Positions 15,741 to 24,580 of a stretch of 64,000 nt of DNA are shown piece by piece. The notes under the pieces are model-generated. The model was not told the origin of the DNA. It did not search any database and worked only from the letters and a program-made list of their open reading frames with translations. The stretch's first letter is position 1; each line of letters opens with the position of its first letter. The position numbers were made by a program, and so were the translations under genes. Source of the DNA: Clostridia bacterium (lineage in GTDB: Bacteria; Bacillota; Clostridia; Oscillospirales; QAKW01); assembly GCA_017464525.1 (NCBI GenBank), contig JAFTZM010000008.1, positions 1 to 64,000 on the forward strand, given 5' to 3'.

Positions 15741-16838
15741 TCAGAGAATACCGTTGGGTAAGGTGGGATCCATGGGGGCTTCCCGGGTGAAGCGGGAGGT
15801 CATGGCATAGGGCTTGCCGGTCTCGGTGCTCTTCATGATGCCGCACATAGCCTCCAGCACATGGAAGGTCTGCAGGTGGGTGGTGCGGCCGGGACGGCCG
15901 GTCTCGATGGCTTTTGCCATATCGTCCAGACCGAGGCAGCGGGAATTTTCGGCGTAGTCGAATTTCAGGGGAAATTCTATCAGTTCCTTCTTTTCCCCGT
16001 CGAAGAATTCAACAGGCCCGCCAAAGCAGTTGGGATCCGGTACGAAAAGGGTGCCCTTGGTACCGTAGATCTCGATGTTGGTCTGCTTGGATTTATAGAT
16101 ATCAAAGGAAGTCAGCAGGGAGACCCGCAGGCCGCTCTCCAGGGTGATAAAGGCTTCGTAGTGGGTGGGTACATTCACCTGAATGATCTCCCCCACATGG
16201 GGCTCGGCGGTAATGAGGCGAGTGGGGTAGGCGGTATTGCAATAGCCGCTGACCTCTTTGATGCCGCCCAGCAGGTTGATCATGGCGGTAAGATAATAGG
16301 GGCCCATATCCAGAAGCGGGCCGCCGCCTCGCTGATAGTAGAAATCCGGGTCGGGGTGCCAGGTCTCCACGCCGTGGCTTGCCATCACAAACCGCCCGCC
16401 GATGGGGGCGCCGATGACCCCTTCATCGATCAGCTTACGGCAGGTCTGGATACCGGCGCCCATGAAGGTATCCGGCGCACCGCCGATGAACAAGTCCTTT
16501 TCGGCGGCCAGCTTCACAAGCGCCTCCCCTTCTGCCAGGTCTGCACCCAAGGGCTTTTCGGAATATACGTGCTTGCCTGCCAGCAATGCGGCCCTGGAGA
16601 CCTCATAATGCTGATAGGGGCGGGTGAGATTGAGAACGATATCGATCTCGGGATCAGCGAAAAGCTCCTCCATGGTGTTGTAGAGTTTGGGGATGCCATA
16701 TTCCTTCTGGGCCTTTTCGGCACGCTCCCGGATCAGGTCGCAGACCGCTACCAATTCCACATCTTTAAAAACATTTTTAAAATTTTTCAGGTAGATGCCG
16801 CTGATCTTGCCAACGCCTACCATACCGACTTTCATCAT
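15741..16838 (-). CDS. Gfo/Idh/MocA family sugar oxidoreductase
   Basis: 365 residues. The N-terminal Rossmann segment is VGMVGVGKISGIY, and the family hallmark EKPLG lies in VYSEKPLGADLA near residue 97. The C-terminal alpha/beta domain contains GGGPLLDMGPYYL, the usual substrate-binding helix. Members oxidise or epimerise sugars and inositols with NAD(P). The start is the first of two ATGs, 7 nt after AAGGAG. It lies downstream of a ThuA-like gene on the same strand with a 13-bp inverted repeat between them. The two families often occur together in glycan catabolism gene sets, for example in 3-keto sugar pathways. Confidence 0.93.
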   Translation of the reverse strand: MMKVGMVGVGKISGIYLKNFKNVFKDVELVAVCDLIRERAEKAQKEYGIPKLYNTMEELFADPEIDIVLNLTRPYQHYEVSRAALLAGKHVYSEKPLGADLAEGEALVKLAAEKDLFIGGAPDTFMGAGIQTCRKLIDEGVIGAPIGGRFVMASHGVETWHPDPDFYYQRGGGPLLDMGPYYLTAMINLLGGIKEVSGYCNTAYPTRLITAEPHVGEIIQVNVPTHYEAFITLESGLRVSLLTSFDIYKSKQTNIEIYGTKGTLFVPDPNCFGGPVEFFDGEKKELIEFPLKFDYAENSRCLGLDDMAKAIETGRPGRTTHLQTFHVLEAMCGIMKSTETGKPYAMTSRFTREAPMDPTLPNGIL

Positions 16839-16862
16839 GACATTTCTCCTTAACTTTTCTCC

Positions 16863-16923
16863 TTAGCCAAAGCATCGAAAAACCGCCCTTTCAGGCCGAT
16901 TCAAGTTTCAATGCTTTGGCTAA
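16863..16923. repeat. 13-bp perfect inverted repeat between ThuA-like and oxidoreductase genes
   Basis: TTAGCCAAAGCAT (16863-16875) and ATGCTTTGGCTAA (16911-16923) are exact reverse complements 35 nt apart. The right arm covers the stop codon of the ThuA-like gene. It may form an intercistronic stem that protects or separates the two messages; no T run follows on the minus strand. Confidence 0.6.
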
Positions 16924-17639
16924 TACATTTTTGCTTTATTATCGTACACGGTGGGATCCAGCCGGTGTTCTTCGGCGTATTGCTTTCCGCCGGCCGCCCA
17001 GACCATTCCTCGTTCCATCAGCACCTCGGCGTTGGGTGATCGATCGAAAACATCGTCGTGGTGCCCCAAAGAGCAATAAAACACACGCCCCAGCCCCCAG
17101 AATTTAGTCCATGCCACCGGCATATCCACCGGCTTATTGGAGGCATGACGGTAGTTGACCAGCGGGAAGCGGGTGGTGGCCAAAACCTCGATGGCGGGGT
17201 CGATGTGCAGGTAGTAGTGCTCGGAGCAGACCTTAAAATCCTCCAGCCCTTCGGTAATGGGGTTGGCGCCGTGGCAGATGTTGACGGTGTACTCCACTCC
17301 GTCGCTGCCGGGATGGGAGACCCATTGGCCGCCGGTCATAAACTGCCATTCAGTGGACTGGCGGAAGGCATCGCACATCCCGCCGTGGCACCCGGCCAGC
17401 CCAACGCCCTGGGAGACCGCATCGCTGACCGCCTTGACGGCCTCCTTGGAAATCTCACTCATGGTCACGCAGGCCACCAGCAGGTCGTATTGCAGAAGAT
17501 CCTGCTCAGCCAGGCATTCCACACCGTCGAAGATCTCGGCGTGGATCCCGTTCTTTTGCAGCAAGCGGGCAAAACGCTCGGAGACCAGCTTGGGCTCATG
17601 GCCGTCCCAGCCGCCTCGGAAGATCAATGCTTTTTTCAT
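16920..17639 (-). CDS. ThuA-like protein
   Basis: 239 residues from the ATG at 17639, which follows GAGGTGA by 6 nt; the longer frame lacks a ribosome-binding site. The fold is that of ThuA (glutamine-amidotransferase-like): FRGGWDGHEP at the N-terminus, GVGLAGCHGGMCDAF in the middle (elbow with Cys-His) and the late VFYCSLGHHDDVF motif, all typical. ThuA proteins act in trehalose/3-keto-disaccharide use; together with the downstream Gfo/Idh/MocA gene this suggests a sugar oxidation step. It is divergent from an AraC-type regulator gene; their promoters abut. Confidence 0.88.
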   Translation of the reverse strand: MKKALIFRGGWDGHEPKLVSERFARLLQKNGIHAEIFDGVECLAEQDLLQYDLLVACVTMSEISKEAVKAVSDAVSQGVGLAGCHGGMCDAFRQSTEWQFMTGGQWVSHPGSDGVEYTVNICHGANPITEGLEDFKVCSEHYYLHIDPAIEVLATTRFPLVNYRHASNKPVDMPVAWTKFWGLGRVFYCSLGHHDDVFDRSPNAEVLMERGMVWAAGGKQYAEEHRLDPTVYDNKAKMY

Positions 17640-17658
17640 TTGAATCACCTCTATAGAC

Positions 17659-17704
17659 ATTTTATCTTTAATGGATTGAAAAAACAAGTTTATTGCGGTA
17701 TAAT
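17659..17704. promoter_or_regulatory. Back-to-back divergent promoters of ThuA-like and AraC genes
   Basis: Plus strand: -35 TTGAAA (17676-17681), 17-nt spacer, -10 TATAAT (17699-17704), driving the AraC gene. Minus strand: -35 TTGTTT (17687-17682), 17-nt spacer, -10 TAAAAT (17664-17659), driving the ThuA-like gene. The two -35 hexamers touch with no base between, so two polymerases cannot bind together. Confidence 0.75.
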
Positions 17705-17739
17705 AATAGACAAAAGTTCATGAATTTGAGGGGCATACC

Positions 17740-18492
17740 ATGTTTTATGAATATCAGCGTTCGGTGGGAGAACATTATCTGCGGATCCGGGAGAAGGGCA
17801 GCGAGGGGTTTGATTTCCCCCTGCATCTGCATAAAAGCTTTGAGCTGGTCTCGGTGGAGGCGGGGGTGATGACGGTGCATATCGCCGGCACCGACCATGC
17901 GGTGCAGGCGGGGGAGATGGCCATCATCTTTCCCGGGCAGCTGCACGCCTATTCCTCCCCGGAGCATTGCCTTTGCCGGCTCTGCATCTTTTCGCCGGAT
18001 TATCTGCCCGACCTGGAGCCGGGGCATCATCCTGTGTTTTCGGGGGAACGGGGGCTGCTGGATCGGCTTTATGAATGCCGGGAAAACCGCTTTGCGGTGA
18101 AGGCGGTGCTTTACAGCCTGGCGGCGCAGTATGTGCAGGGGGCGCCCTATGCGGCTGCCGAGGCAGAAACCAACGATCTTATCTGCCGGGTGGTGCAGTA
18201 CATCGAGGAGCATTTTGCCGATGAAATCACTCTGCGCAGCATGGCAGAGGAGCTGGGCTATAATTATCGCTATCTTTCGGGGGTGGTCAACCGCTGCTTT
18301 AAGACTACCTTTCCCCGGGTGGTCAATCGGTTCCGGGTGGATCTGGCCTGCCGCCTGCTGAAAAAGGAAAACGGCAGCATTACCGGCATTGGCGCCCGTT
18401 GCGGCTTTGATTCCTTGCGGAATTTCAACCGCTGCTTTAAAGAGATCACCGGAAAAACGCCAAAAGAGTATAAAGAAACTGCGAATCCTTAA
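17740..18492 (+). CDS. AraC-family transcriptional regulator
   Basis: 250 residues. The N-terminal cupin domain (about 1-140) has HLHKSFELVSVEAG with metal/sugar-binding His, then GQLHAYSSPEH. The C-terminal AraC DNA-binding domain has two helix-turn-helix units: ITLRSMAEELGYNYRYLSG and the signature IGARCGFDSLRNFNRCFKEI followed by TGKTPKEY. It is transcribed away from the ThuA-like/oxidoreductase genes from a promoter abutting theirs, so these are its likely targets, with a sugar as effector. GAGGGG precedes the ATG by 6 nt. Confidence 0.93.
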   Translation: MFYEYQRSVGEHYLRIREKGSEGFDFPLHLHKSFELVSVEAGVMTVHIAGTDHAVQAGEMAIIFPGQLHAYSSPEHCLCRLCIFSPDYLPDLEPGHHPVFSGERGLLDRLYECRENRFAVKAVLYSLAAQYVQGAPYAAAEAETNDLICRVVQYIEEHFADEITLRSMAEELGYNYRYLSGVVNRCFKTTFPRVVNRFRVDLACRLLKKENGSITGIGARCGFDSLRNFNRCFKEITGKTPKEYKETANP

Positions 18493-18511
18493 AAGAATTC
18501 GCAGCTTTTTT
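18479..18511 (+). terminator. Terminator of the AraC gene
   Basis: CTGCGAAT, loop, ATTCGCAG followed by CTTTTTT. The stop codon (18490-18492) lies in the loop. It may also serve the convergent minus-strand gene. Confidence 0.8.
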
Positions 18512-18514
18512 ATG

Positions 18515-20350
18515 TTATTTTGTGGGCATCCAGGCGGCGATTGTGGTCTCCCAATCCCGGCCGGCTGAGGAGTAGTCTACCAAGTAGAATTTCTCGCCGT
18601 TTTCGGCGGTGAACTCCAGCTTGAGCAGGCAATCCACTCCGGGAATGATCTCATTTGCGACGGGGGCGGCCTCCGGCTTGATGTCAAAGACCGAATCGGC
18701 GGGCTTGCCGGTGCGGCTGTCTGCCGCCAGGGTCAGGGGGCCCCGGGTGACGGCCACATAATGATCTTCTTCCGGCTTGTGATATACCTTTTCTGCCAGG
18801 GCGCAATGGAAGCCGGCGGAATTTTTGGAGGTATCGGTATAGACCAGATCCTTCTCCCAATGTTCTGGGTAGTGGAGTTTCAGCGGCATCTCAAAGGAGA
18901 GTTCCACGGTATCGCGGCTCCATTCCTTGGTATAAAGGGCATAGCCCTTAGGGCCTTCGCTCCAGCCGGGGTTACGGAGCTTCAGGGTGAAGGTGACCGG
19001 CTTTTCCGCTTCTACGGTAAGACGGATCTTTCCGTCGGTGGGATAGGCGGTCTCCATCCGCAGGGTGACGGGGGTCTCCCCTACCATCGCTTCGGCGGTG
19101 CCGTTTTCGAAGAAGTTGACGGTGATGCTGTTTTCATCGGCGGTGACTGCCTTTTGCAGAAAGACGCCCACGCCGGCTGCGGCAATGCAGGCGCAGCAGC
19201 CATAATAGCTGAGATCGTGCAGGATCTGGCTGCCGCCGATCTTCTGGCCCCGTTTGCCGGGGGTGAGGGGGCTATAGCTGTCCAGCGGCAGGAAGGTGGG
19301 TTGGTAACGGGGATAACCCATCTTTTTGATAAACTTTTCGTATACATAGGGGCACTCTTTACGCTCTGTATTGAATGCACCCAGATAAGCGTTATAGAAG
19401 GACTGCTCCATGGCGTCTGCGTAGATGCTTTCGCCGGTCAGCTCCAGCAGGCGGGAGCAGAACTTCATCCAGGTGACGGTGACGCAGGTCTCCTGCATCA
19501 CGCCATCGTAACGGACGGTCTGACGGGTACGGGTGTGGTCGAAAAGCTCATGGGTCACGCCGCAGCTACCGATAATGGAAATTTCTGAATCCAGCACCGC
19601 TTGAGCGTAGTTGATGACCGCTGTTTTATACTTTTCGATGCCGGTGACGTAGTAGTATTCCAGCAGCCCCTCAAAGCAGGAGGTCATTTCATAAGCCTTG
19701 GAAACGCCGTACTGATAGGGGTAGAGCTTGTTTTCATAGGCTAGCTCAAAGATGTTGATATTTTCTGCCCCGCCGTGCTCCACGATGTAGGTGGCAAAAT
19801 CCAGATACTTGGGGTTGGCGGTCAGCTTATAGAGCCGGACAATGGGCTCCAAAATGGAGGAGGAATTGATGCCGTACCAGCTACGGGAGGCAGAGGTGAT
19901 ACTTTTTTTGCCGGGGCCGATGTGGTCGATGATATAATCGGCGCAGCGGCTGATGAACTGGATGATCTCCTTTTTCAGCGATTCATCTTTGCAGATCTCC
20001 AGATAATATTCGCAGGCCAGGATCACATATTTGCGGCTCCAGAGATCCCAGCTATCAAATTCTGTTTCCCGGGTGTAGGTGGAAACTCTTCCGTCCGGCT
20101 CGGCGGCGGTCATCATGTCCTTCACAGAATCGGTGAGGATCTGATAAAGACCAGGGTCTTGGGTGTAGGCGCAGACCAGGGCACCGCCCCGCATCATCTT
20201 GCCCCAGAATTCCCCTCGCCAGCCTTGGTTTTCGCCATCCTCCTGCACCCGGAAGGTCTCCACAAATTTAGACCAGAGGGCGGGGTCGGAAAGCTGCTCT
20301 TTTTGCAAAAATCTTGCCGCTTGATCGGCAAGACCATGGAATTGAATCAT
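18515..20350 (-). CDS. GH127-family glycoside hydrolase (beta-L-arabinofuranosidase-like), first copy
   Basis: 611 residues, no signal peptide. The catalytic elements of GH127 are visible: QETC near residues 286-289 (Glu plus zinc-ligand Cys) and the double Cys in YYGCCACIAAAG near residue 385, which in the characterised enzyme bind zinc and provide the nucleophile. The alpha/alpha-barrel part has RGEFWGKMMRGGAL and NSSSILEPIVRLY; a beta-rich C-terminus follows. It would release L-arabinofuranose or a related sugar in the cytoplasm. It is the second gene of a two-gene operon after a sugar isomerase. A paralogue with the same motifs lies at 22547-24505. Confidence 0.88.
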   Translation of the reverse strand: MIQFHGLADQAARFLQKEQLSDPALWSKFVETFRVQEDGENQGWRGEFWGKMMRGGALVCAYTQDPGLYQILTDSVKDMMTAAEPDGRVSTYTRETEFDSWDLWSRKYVILACEYYLEICKDESLKKEIIQFISRCADYIIDHIGPGKKSITSASRSWYGINSSSILEPIVRLYKLTANPKYLDFATYIVEHGGAENINIFELAYENKLYPYQYGVSKAYEMTSCFEGLLEYYYVTGIEKYKTAVINYAQAVLDSEISIIGSCGVTHELFDHTRTRQTVRYDGVMQETCVTVTWMKFCSRLLELTGESIYADAMEQSFYNAYLGAFNTERKECPYVYEKFIKKMGYPRYQPTFLPLDSYSPLTPGKRGQKIGGSQILHDLSYYGCCACIAAAGVGVFLQKAVTADENSITVNFFENGTAEAMVGETPVTLRMETAYPTDGKIRLTVEAEKPVTFTLKLRNPGWSEGPKGYALYTKEWSRDTVELSFEMPLKLHYPEHWEKDLVYTDTSKNSAGFHCALAEKVYHKPEEDHYVAVTRGPLTLAADSRTGKPADSVFDIKPEAAPVANEIIPGVDCLLKLEFTAENGEKFYLVDYSSAGRDWETTIAAWMPTK

Positions 20351-20369
20351 GATATTCTCCTTTTTAAAT

Positions 20370-20395
20370 TGCCCCGCATCCGGGGATGCGGGGCA
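20370..20395 (-). other. Intercistronic stem-loop
   Basis: TGCCCCGCATCC and GGATGCGGGGCA are perfect complements around a minimal loop, between the isomerase stop and the GH127 start. On the transcribed strand it is followed by AATTTAAAA and not by T's, so it is more likely an mRNA-stabilising or attenuating element than a terminator. Confidence 0.5.
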
Positions 20396-20402
20396 GGGTG
20401 TT

Positions 20403-21131
20403 TTATTTTTCCAGAGATTTTAAATATTCGATGCAGATCTTTGCTTCGGTGGGGCCGTCGGGAGTCTGTGTTTCGCTCTCTACGACCATGGGAAGGCCCA
20501 ATTCCAGCGCCTTGGCGTAAACATCGGCCACAGGAGCCTCGCCCATGCCCAAGGGGGTACCAACACCGTCGGGGTGCCCATCCTTCATATGCATACTGAT
20601 CAGGCGATCCTTGACCTTTTCCATCAGCGCGATGGGATCCTTCATTCCAACAAAGGCCCAGAACATATCGATCTGCAGCTTAATATTGGTACGGTAGAGC
20701 AGCTGATCGTAAGCCTGACCGCCATCCTCATTGGGCAGGAACTCCCGATGATGGTTATGGAAGGCCAGGGTGATGCCATCGGCCTCCAGCTTGGGCTGGA
20801 GCTCATTGATCTTTTCCACAAAATAGTCCAGCTTCTGCTGATTCTTGGTGCTGTAGCCGGGGATGATGTACAACTTATTGCCGATGGCCTTATGGAAGGC
20901 GACGGTCTCTTCATAGTTGTTCACCAGGTCATCAAGGCTAGAGTGGGTGCTGGAGACCTCCACATCATACTTTTTCAGCATGGCCACTACTTCCTCGGCG
21001 GTGTGGTCATAGAAGCCGGCGAATTCGATCTTCTTATAGCCCAGCTCTGCCATTTTGGCAATGCCGGCCTCCAGACCGTTTTCCTTGCAATAATCCCGAA
21101 TGCTGTATAACTGAATCCCGTAATCCATCAC
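20403..21131 (-). CDS. Sugar phosphate isomerase/epimerase (TIM barrel, AP-endonuclease-2 family)
   Basis: 242 residues. GIQLYSIRDYCKENG at the N-terminus, GYKKIEFAGFYDHTAEEV, TLAFHNHHREF and the late SMHMKDGHPDG and MVVESETQ segments give the metal-binding His/Glu/Asp residues of the xylose-isomerase-like TIM barrel. It would interconvert ketoses and aldoses or epimers in the cytoplasm. First gene of an operon with the GH127 enzyme 52 nt downstream, so it likely handles the sugar released by that enzyme. The start is the first of two ATGs after AGGAGGT. A strong promoter stands just upstream. Confidence 0.9.
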   Translation of the reverse strand: MMDYGIQLYSIRDYCKENGLEAGIAKMAELGYKKIEFAGFYDHTAEEVVAMLKKYDVEVSSTHSSLDDLVNNYEETVAFHKAIGNKLYIIPGYSTKNQQKLDYFVEKINELQPKLEADGITLAFHNHHREFLPNEDGGQAYDQLLYRTNIKLQIDMFWAFVGMKDPIALMEKVKDRLISMHMKDGHPDGVGTPLGMGEAPVADVYAKALELGLPMVVESETQTPDGPTEAKICIEYLKSLEK

Positions 21132-21160
21132 GATTACCTCCTATTATGATCTTTGGGGTC

Positions 21161-21189
21161 ATCATATCACAGAATGATAATAAAGTCAA
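21161..21189 (-). promoter_or_regulatory. Promoter of the isomerase-GH127 operon
   Basis: Minus strand: -35 TTGACT (21189-21184), 17-nt spacer, -10 TATGAT (21166-21161), 30 nt before the start codon. Confidence 0.8.
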
Positions 21190-21212
21190 CGGGAAAGTTT
21201 TATCAATAACTC

Positions 21213-21241
21213 TTTATTTTTCATAAAATATGTGGTAAGAT
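21213..21241 (+). promoter_or_regulatory. Possible promoter of murA
   Basis: A -10-like TAAGAT (21236-21241) is preceded 17 nt earlier by TTTATT. The match is weak; it is listed because the divergent intergenic space must contain a + strand start and nothing better is visible. Confidence 0.35.
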
Positions 21242-21274
21242 AGATAAATAAAAATATGAAAGTCAGGTGAACAG

Positions 21275-22531
21275 ATGGATCGAATCATCATCAACGGCCC
21301 CTGCCGCTTGGAGGGTGAGGTAGAGATCGCCGGTGCAAAAAACGCCATTGTGGCCATTCTGCCTGCCGCCATGCTGGTGGATGGGATCTGCCGCATTGAA
21401 AATGTGCCCCAGATCAGCGACGTTGAAAATATCTGCAATATCCTTATCGCCATGGGAGCCAAGGTCAACCGGGCGGACGGCAAGACGCTGGAGGTGGATT
21501 GCTCCGGTGTCCGTTCCTCGGAGGTTCCCTATGAATATGCCCGTAAATTCCGGGCTTCTTATTACTTTTTGGGGGCATTACTGGGTCGCTTCGGCAAGGC
21601 TACTGTGGCGCTGCCCGGGGGCTGCCATTTAGGGGCGCGCCCCATCGATCAGCATATCAAGGCCTTTGAGCAGCTGGGCGCTTCTGTGGAGATCGCCCAC
21701 GGGAACGTGGAATGTTACGCAGAAAAGCTGGTGGCAGACGGTATCTATCTGGACATGGTCTCGGTAGGTGCCACCATCAATGCCATGCTGGCCGCCACCA
21801 AGGCGGAGGGGCTCACCGTGATCGAAAATGTGGCCAAGGAGCCGCATATCGTGGATGTGGCCAACTTTTTGAACTCCATGGGCGCCAATATCCGGGGCGC
21901 GGGTACCGATGTGATCAAGGTGCAGGGGGTAGGCCGCCTGCAGGGGGGCACCTATGCGGTGATCCCCGACCAGATCGAGGCGGGAACCTATATGGCTGCT
22001 GCTGCCGCCACCGGCGGGCGGGTGCTGGTGAAAAATATCATTCCCAAGCATATGGAATGTATCACCGCCAAGCTGGAGGAGATGGGGGTCTCTATTATCG
22101 AATACGATGATTCTATTCTGGTGGATGCCACCGCCCCCCTTAAGAAGGCCAATATCAAGACCATGCCCTATCCCGGTTTTCCCACCGATATGCAGCCCCA
22201 GATGTGCACGGTCATGCTCCGTGCGGAGGGGACCAGCAAGATCAATGAGGGGATCTGGGACAGCCGCTTTAAATATACCGAGGAGCTGATCCGGATGGGT
22301 GCCGAGATCGCTGTGGCGGGAAAGATCGCCACGGTGGAGGGCGGCCGCCAGCTGCTGGGTGCACCGGTGCGGGCCTGCGATCTGCGGGCGGGCGCAGCGA
22401 TGGTGATCGCCGGTCTGATGGCCAAGGGAACCACCACCATTGAGGAGATCGACCATATCCGCCGGGGTTATGAGCGGATCGTGGAAAAATTTGCTTCTCT
22501 GGGAGCAGACATTCGTTTAGTTTTAGATTAA
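21275..22531 (+). CDS. murA: UDP-N-acetylglucosamine 1-carboxyvinyltransferase
   Basis: 418 residues, full length for the family. It adds enolpyruvate to UDP-GlcNAc, the first committed step of peptidoglycan synthesis, in the cytoplasm. Seen: GAKNAIVAILPAAML near the N-terminus (substrate-binding Lys-Asn), the catalytic loop PGGCHLGARPID with Cys117, PDQIEAGTYM, PGFPTDMQPQ and the C-terminal HIRRGYERIVEKF. The active-site Cys is the residue attacked by fosfomycin, so a sensitive enzyme is expected. AGGTGA lies 5 nt before the ATG. It sits oddly between two glycosidase units, and its 3' end is 15 nt from a GH127 gene, with which it is probably cotranscribed. Confidence 0.97.
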   Translation: MDRIIINGPCRLEGEVEIAGAKNAIVAILPAAMLVDGICRIENVPQISDVENICNILIAMGAKVNRADGKTLEVDCSGVRSSEVPYEYARKFRASYYFLGALLGRFGKATVALPGGCHLGARPIDQHIKAFEQLGASVEIAHGNVECYAEKLVADGIYLDMVSVGATINAMLAATKAEGLTVIENVAKEPHIVDVANFLNSMGANIRGAGTDVIKVQGVGRLQGGTYAVIPDQIEAGTYMAAAAATGGRVLVKNIIPKHMECITAKLEEMGVSIIEYDDSILVDATAPLKKANIKTMPYPGFPTDMQPQMCTVMLRAEGTSKINEGIWDSRFKYTEELIRMGAEIAVAGKIATVEGGRQLLGAPVRACDLRAGAAMVIAGLMAKGTTTIEEIDHIRRGYERIVEKFASLGADIRLVLD

Positions 22532-22546
22532 GGATTTTAGAGGAAT

Positions 22547-24505
22547 ATGAACCAATATTGTGAAAAGACTGCGAATTTTAACCGCTTGAAGACCGACGCC
22601 CTGCTGATGGATTTTGACCTGCGGGGGGAATTTACCGGCTGTATTGCCAAGGCCTTTCAGTTCGTCCATGATGAACAGGTGATGGATGCGGCTCTCTGGA
22701 CCCGCTTTGTGGAGCAGTTCCGGCTGGGGGACGACAGTGAGAAGGGCGCTTGGCGGGGTGAATACTGGGGCAAGATGATGCGGGGCGCCTGCTTTGTGTG
22801 GAGCTACACCCGGGACGATGCCCTGTTCCGGATGCTCCGGGCTACCGTGGAGGATATGATGACGGCTCAGGATGAGCTGGGCAGAATTTCTTCCTTTAAT
22901 AAAGAGAAGGAGCTCTTCGGCTGGGATATGTGGTGCCGGAAGTATGTACTGCTGGGAATGCAGTATTTTATGGAGATCAACGATGATGAGGAGTTGAATG
23001 CCCGGATCGTACGCTCCATGTGCCGCCAGGTAGACTACCTGATGGGGATCCTGGGAGAAGGCAAAAAGAGCATCTTCGAGACCTCCCAGACCTGGCGGGG
23101 GCTGAATTCCTCCACCATTCTGGAGCCGGTGGTGCGGCTTTATAATATCACCGGCGAGCAGAAATATTTTGATTTTGCATCCTATATTGTGGGCTGCGGC
23201 GGCACCGAATTCGGCAATCTGATCGAGATGGCGCTGGAGGACAAAATGATGCCCTACCAGTACCCGGTGACCAAGGCCTATGAAATGATGAGCTTTTTTG
23301 AAGGGGTGCTGGAATATTACCGCACCACCGGTGAGGAAAAGTACAGAACTGCTGTACTGAATTACGGCCGCCGGATCGCCGAGACGGATATTACCATCAT
23401 CGGATCTGCCGGCTGTACCCACGAGTTGTTGGATTATTCCAAGGTACGGCAGAGCGACCCGAATAATCAGGCGGGCAAGGCGCTGATGCAGGAGACCTGT
23501 GTTACCGTGACCTGGATGAAGTTCTGCACCCAGCTGTTGCTGGTCAGCGGTGAGGTGGAATTTGCGGATCAGGTGGAGTTGGCCCTCTATAACGCTTACT
23601 TAGGTTCTTTGAATACCGAAAAAAAGGTGGATCAACGAACCCCCGGTGATCACCCTGAGTGGATCCAGGAATATATGCATTTTGATAGCTACAGCCCCCT
23701 TCTTCCCGGCTCCCGCGGCCGGCAGGTGGGCGGTCAGCAAGGAATGCGGGACGGTCATTATTACGGTTGCTGCGCCTGCATCGGTGCTGCCGGGATTGGC
23801 CTGGCCCATAAGGCGGCGGTGCTGCTGGATAAGGATGGGGCGGTGCTGAATCTCTATATCCCCGGCACGCTGCTTACCCAGACCCCCGAGCAGCGCTCCC
23901 TGCGGCTGGCGTTGACCACCGATTATCCCATGGATGGCAATGTGCGGATCGCTGTGATGCCGGAGGAGGAAGAGGATTTTGTGCTGACTCTCCGTATCCC
24001 CGGCTGGTGCAAGAGTGCAACTGTTTCGGTGAACGGCGAGGAAGACTCTGCTGTTTCTGCCGGATGGCTCCGGCTGCATCGCAGCTGGAAGGCGGGAGAT
24101 ACAGTGGTGCTGAAAATGGCCATGCCCACCGAGGCCATCTTCCCCATCCCTTATGGGGAGATCACGGTGAATACCGATATGCATTGGCGTGAGGATAAGC
24201 TTTATCCCGTGACCTATACCGAATCTCCGGAGAATAAGGATCATGTGGCCTTCCGGAGAGGCCCTCTGGTGCTGGCGGTGGATGCCCGCACCGGCATCGA
24301 CCCCGATGCGCCCATCACTCCCCTGCTGAAGGATGGCGAAGCGCAGGTGCGGCTGCTGCCCCCCGATGCGGTTCCCTTTGAGACCAATCTGGCGGTAGCG
24401 GTGAAATTGGCCGACGGCTCCGAACTGAAAATGGTGGACTATGCTTCTGCCGGCAAGACGCTTGATGAGAACTCCAGAATGGCAGCCTGGCTGAATACGA
24501 AATAA
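22547..24505 (+). CDS. GH127-family glycoside hydrolase, second copy
   Basis: 652 residues, clearly paralogous along its length to the minus-strand enzyme at 18515-20350 (shared RGE-WGKMMRGA, NSSTILEPVVRLYN, QETCVTVTWMKFC, YYGCCACI). The GH127 active-site residues are kept: Glu316 and Cys318 in QETC and Cys408-Cys409 in GCCAC. It has an extra ~30 residues at the N-terminus and no signal peptide. It would cleave an arabinofuranoside or related unit inside the cell, possibly with a different linkage preference from its paralogue. It follows murA by 15 nt with AGAGGA before its ATG; downstream are two palindromic hairpins. Confidence 0.87.
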   Translation: MNQYCEKTANFNRLKTDALLMDFDLRGEFTGCIAKAFQFVHDEQVMDAALWTRFVEQFRLGDDSEKGAWRGEYWGKMMRGACFVWSYTRDDALFRMLRATVEDMMTAQDELGRISSFNKEKELFGWDMWCRKYVLLGMQYFMEINDDEELNARIVRSMCRQVDYLMGILGEGKKSIFETSQTWRGLNSSTILEPVVRLYNITGEQKYFDFASYIVGCGGTEFGNLIEMALEDKMMPYQYPVTKAYEMMSFFEGVLEYYRTTGEEKYRTAVLNYGRRIAETDITIIGSAGCTHELLDYSKVRQSDPNNQAGKALMQETCVTVTWMKFCTQLLLVSGEVEFADQVELALYNAYLGSLNTEKKVDQRTPGDHPEWIQEYMHFDSYSPLLPGSRGRQVGGQQGMRDGHYYGCCACIGAAGIGLAHKAAVLLDKDGAVLNLYIPGTLLTQTPEQRSLRLALTTDYPMDGNVRIAVMPEEEEDFVLTLRIPGWCKSATVSVNGEEDSAVSAGWLRLHRSWKAGDTVVLKMAMPTEAIFPIPYGEITVNTDMHWREDKLYPVTYTESPENKDHVAFRRGPLVLAVDARTGIDPDAPITPLLKDGEAQVRLLPPDAVPFETNLAVAVKLADGSELKMVDYASAGKTLDENSRMAAWLNTK

Positions 24506-24516
24506 TATTAATGCCC

Positions 24517-24566
24517 GGGCGACCAATGGTCGCCCCTACGGCCGGGGCGTGCATTGCACGCCCCGG
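24517..24566. repeat. Two adjacent palindromes (REP-like), the second a likely terminator
   Basis: GGGCGACCA-A-TGGTCGCCC (24517-24535) and CCGGGGCGTGCA-T-TGCACGCCCCGG (24542-24566). The second is followed by TATTTTATTT and may end the murA-GH127 transcript. The first resembles the GGGCGACC palindromes scattered in gut Clostridia genomes. Confidence 0.65.
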
Positions 24567-24580
24567 TATTTTATTTGTAA

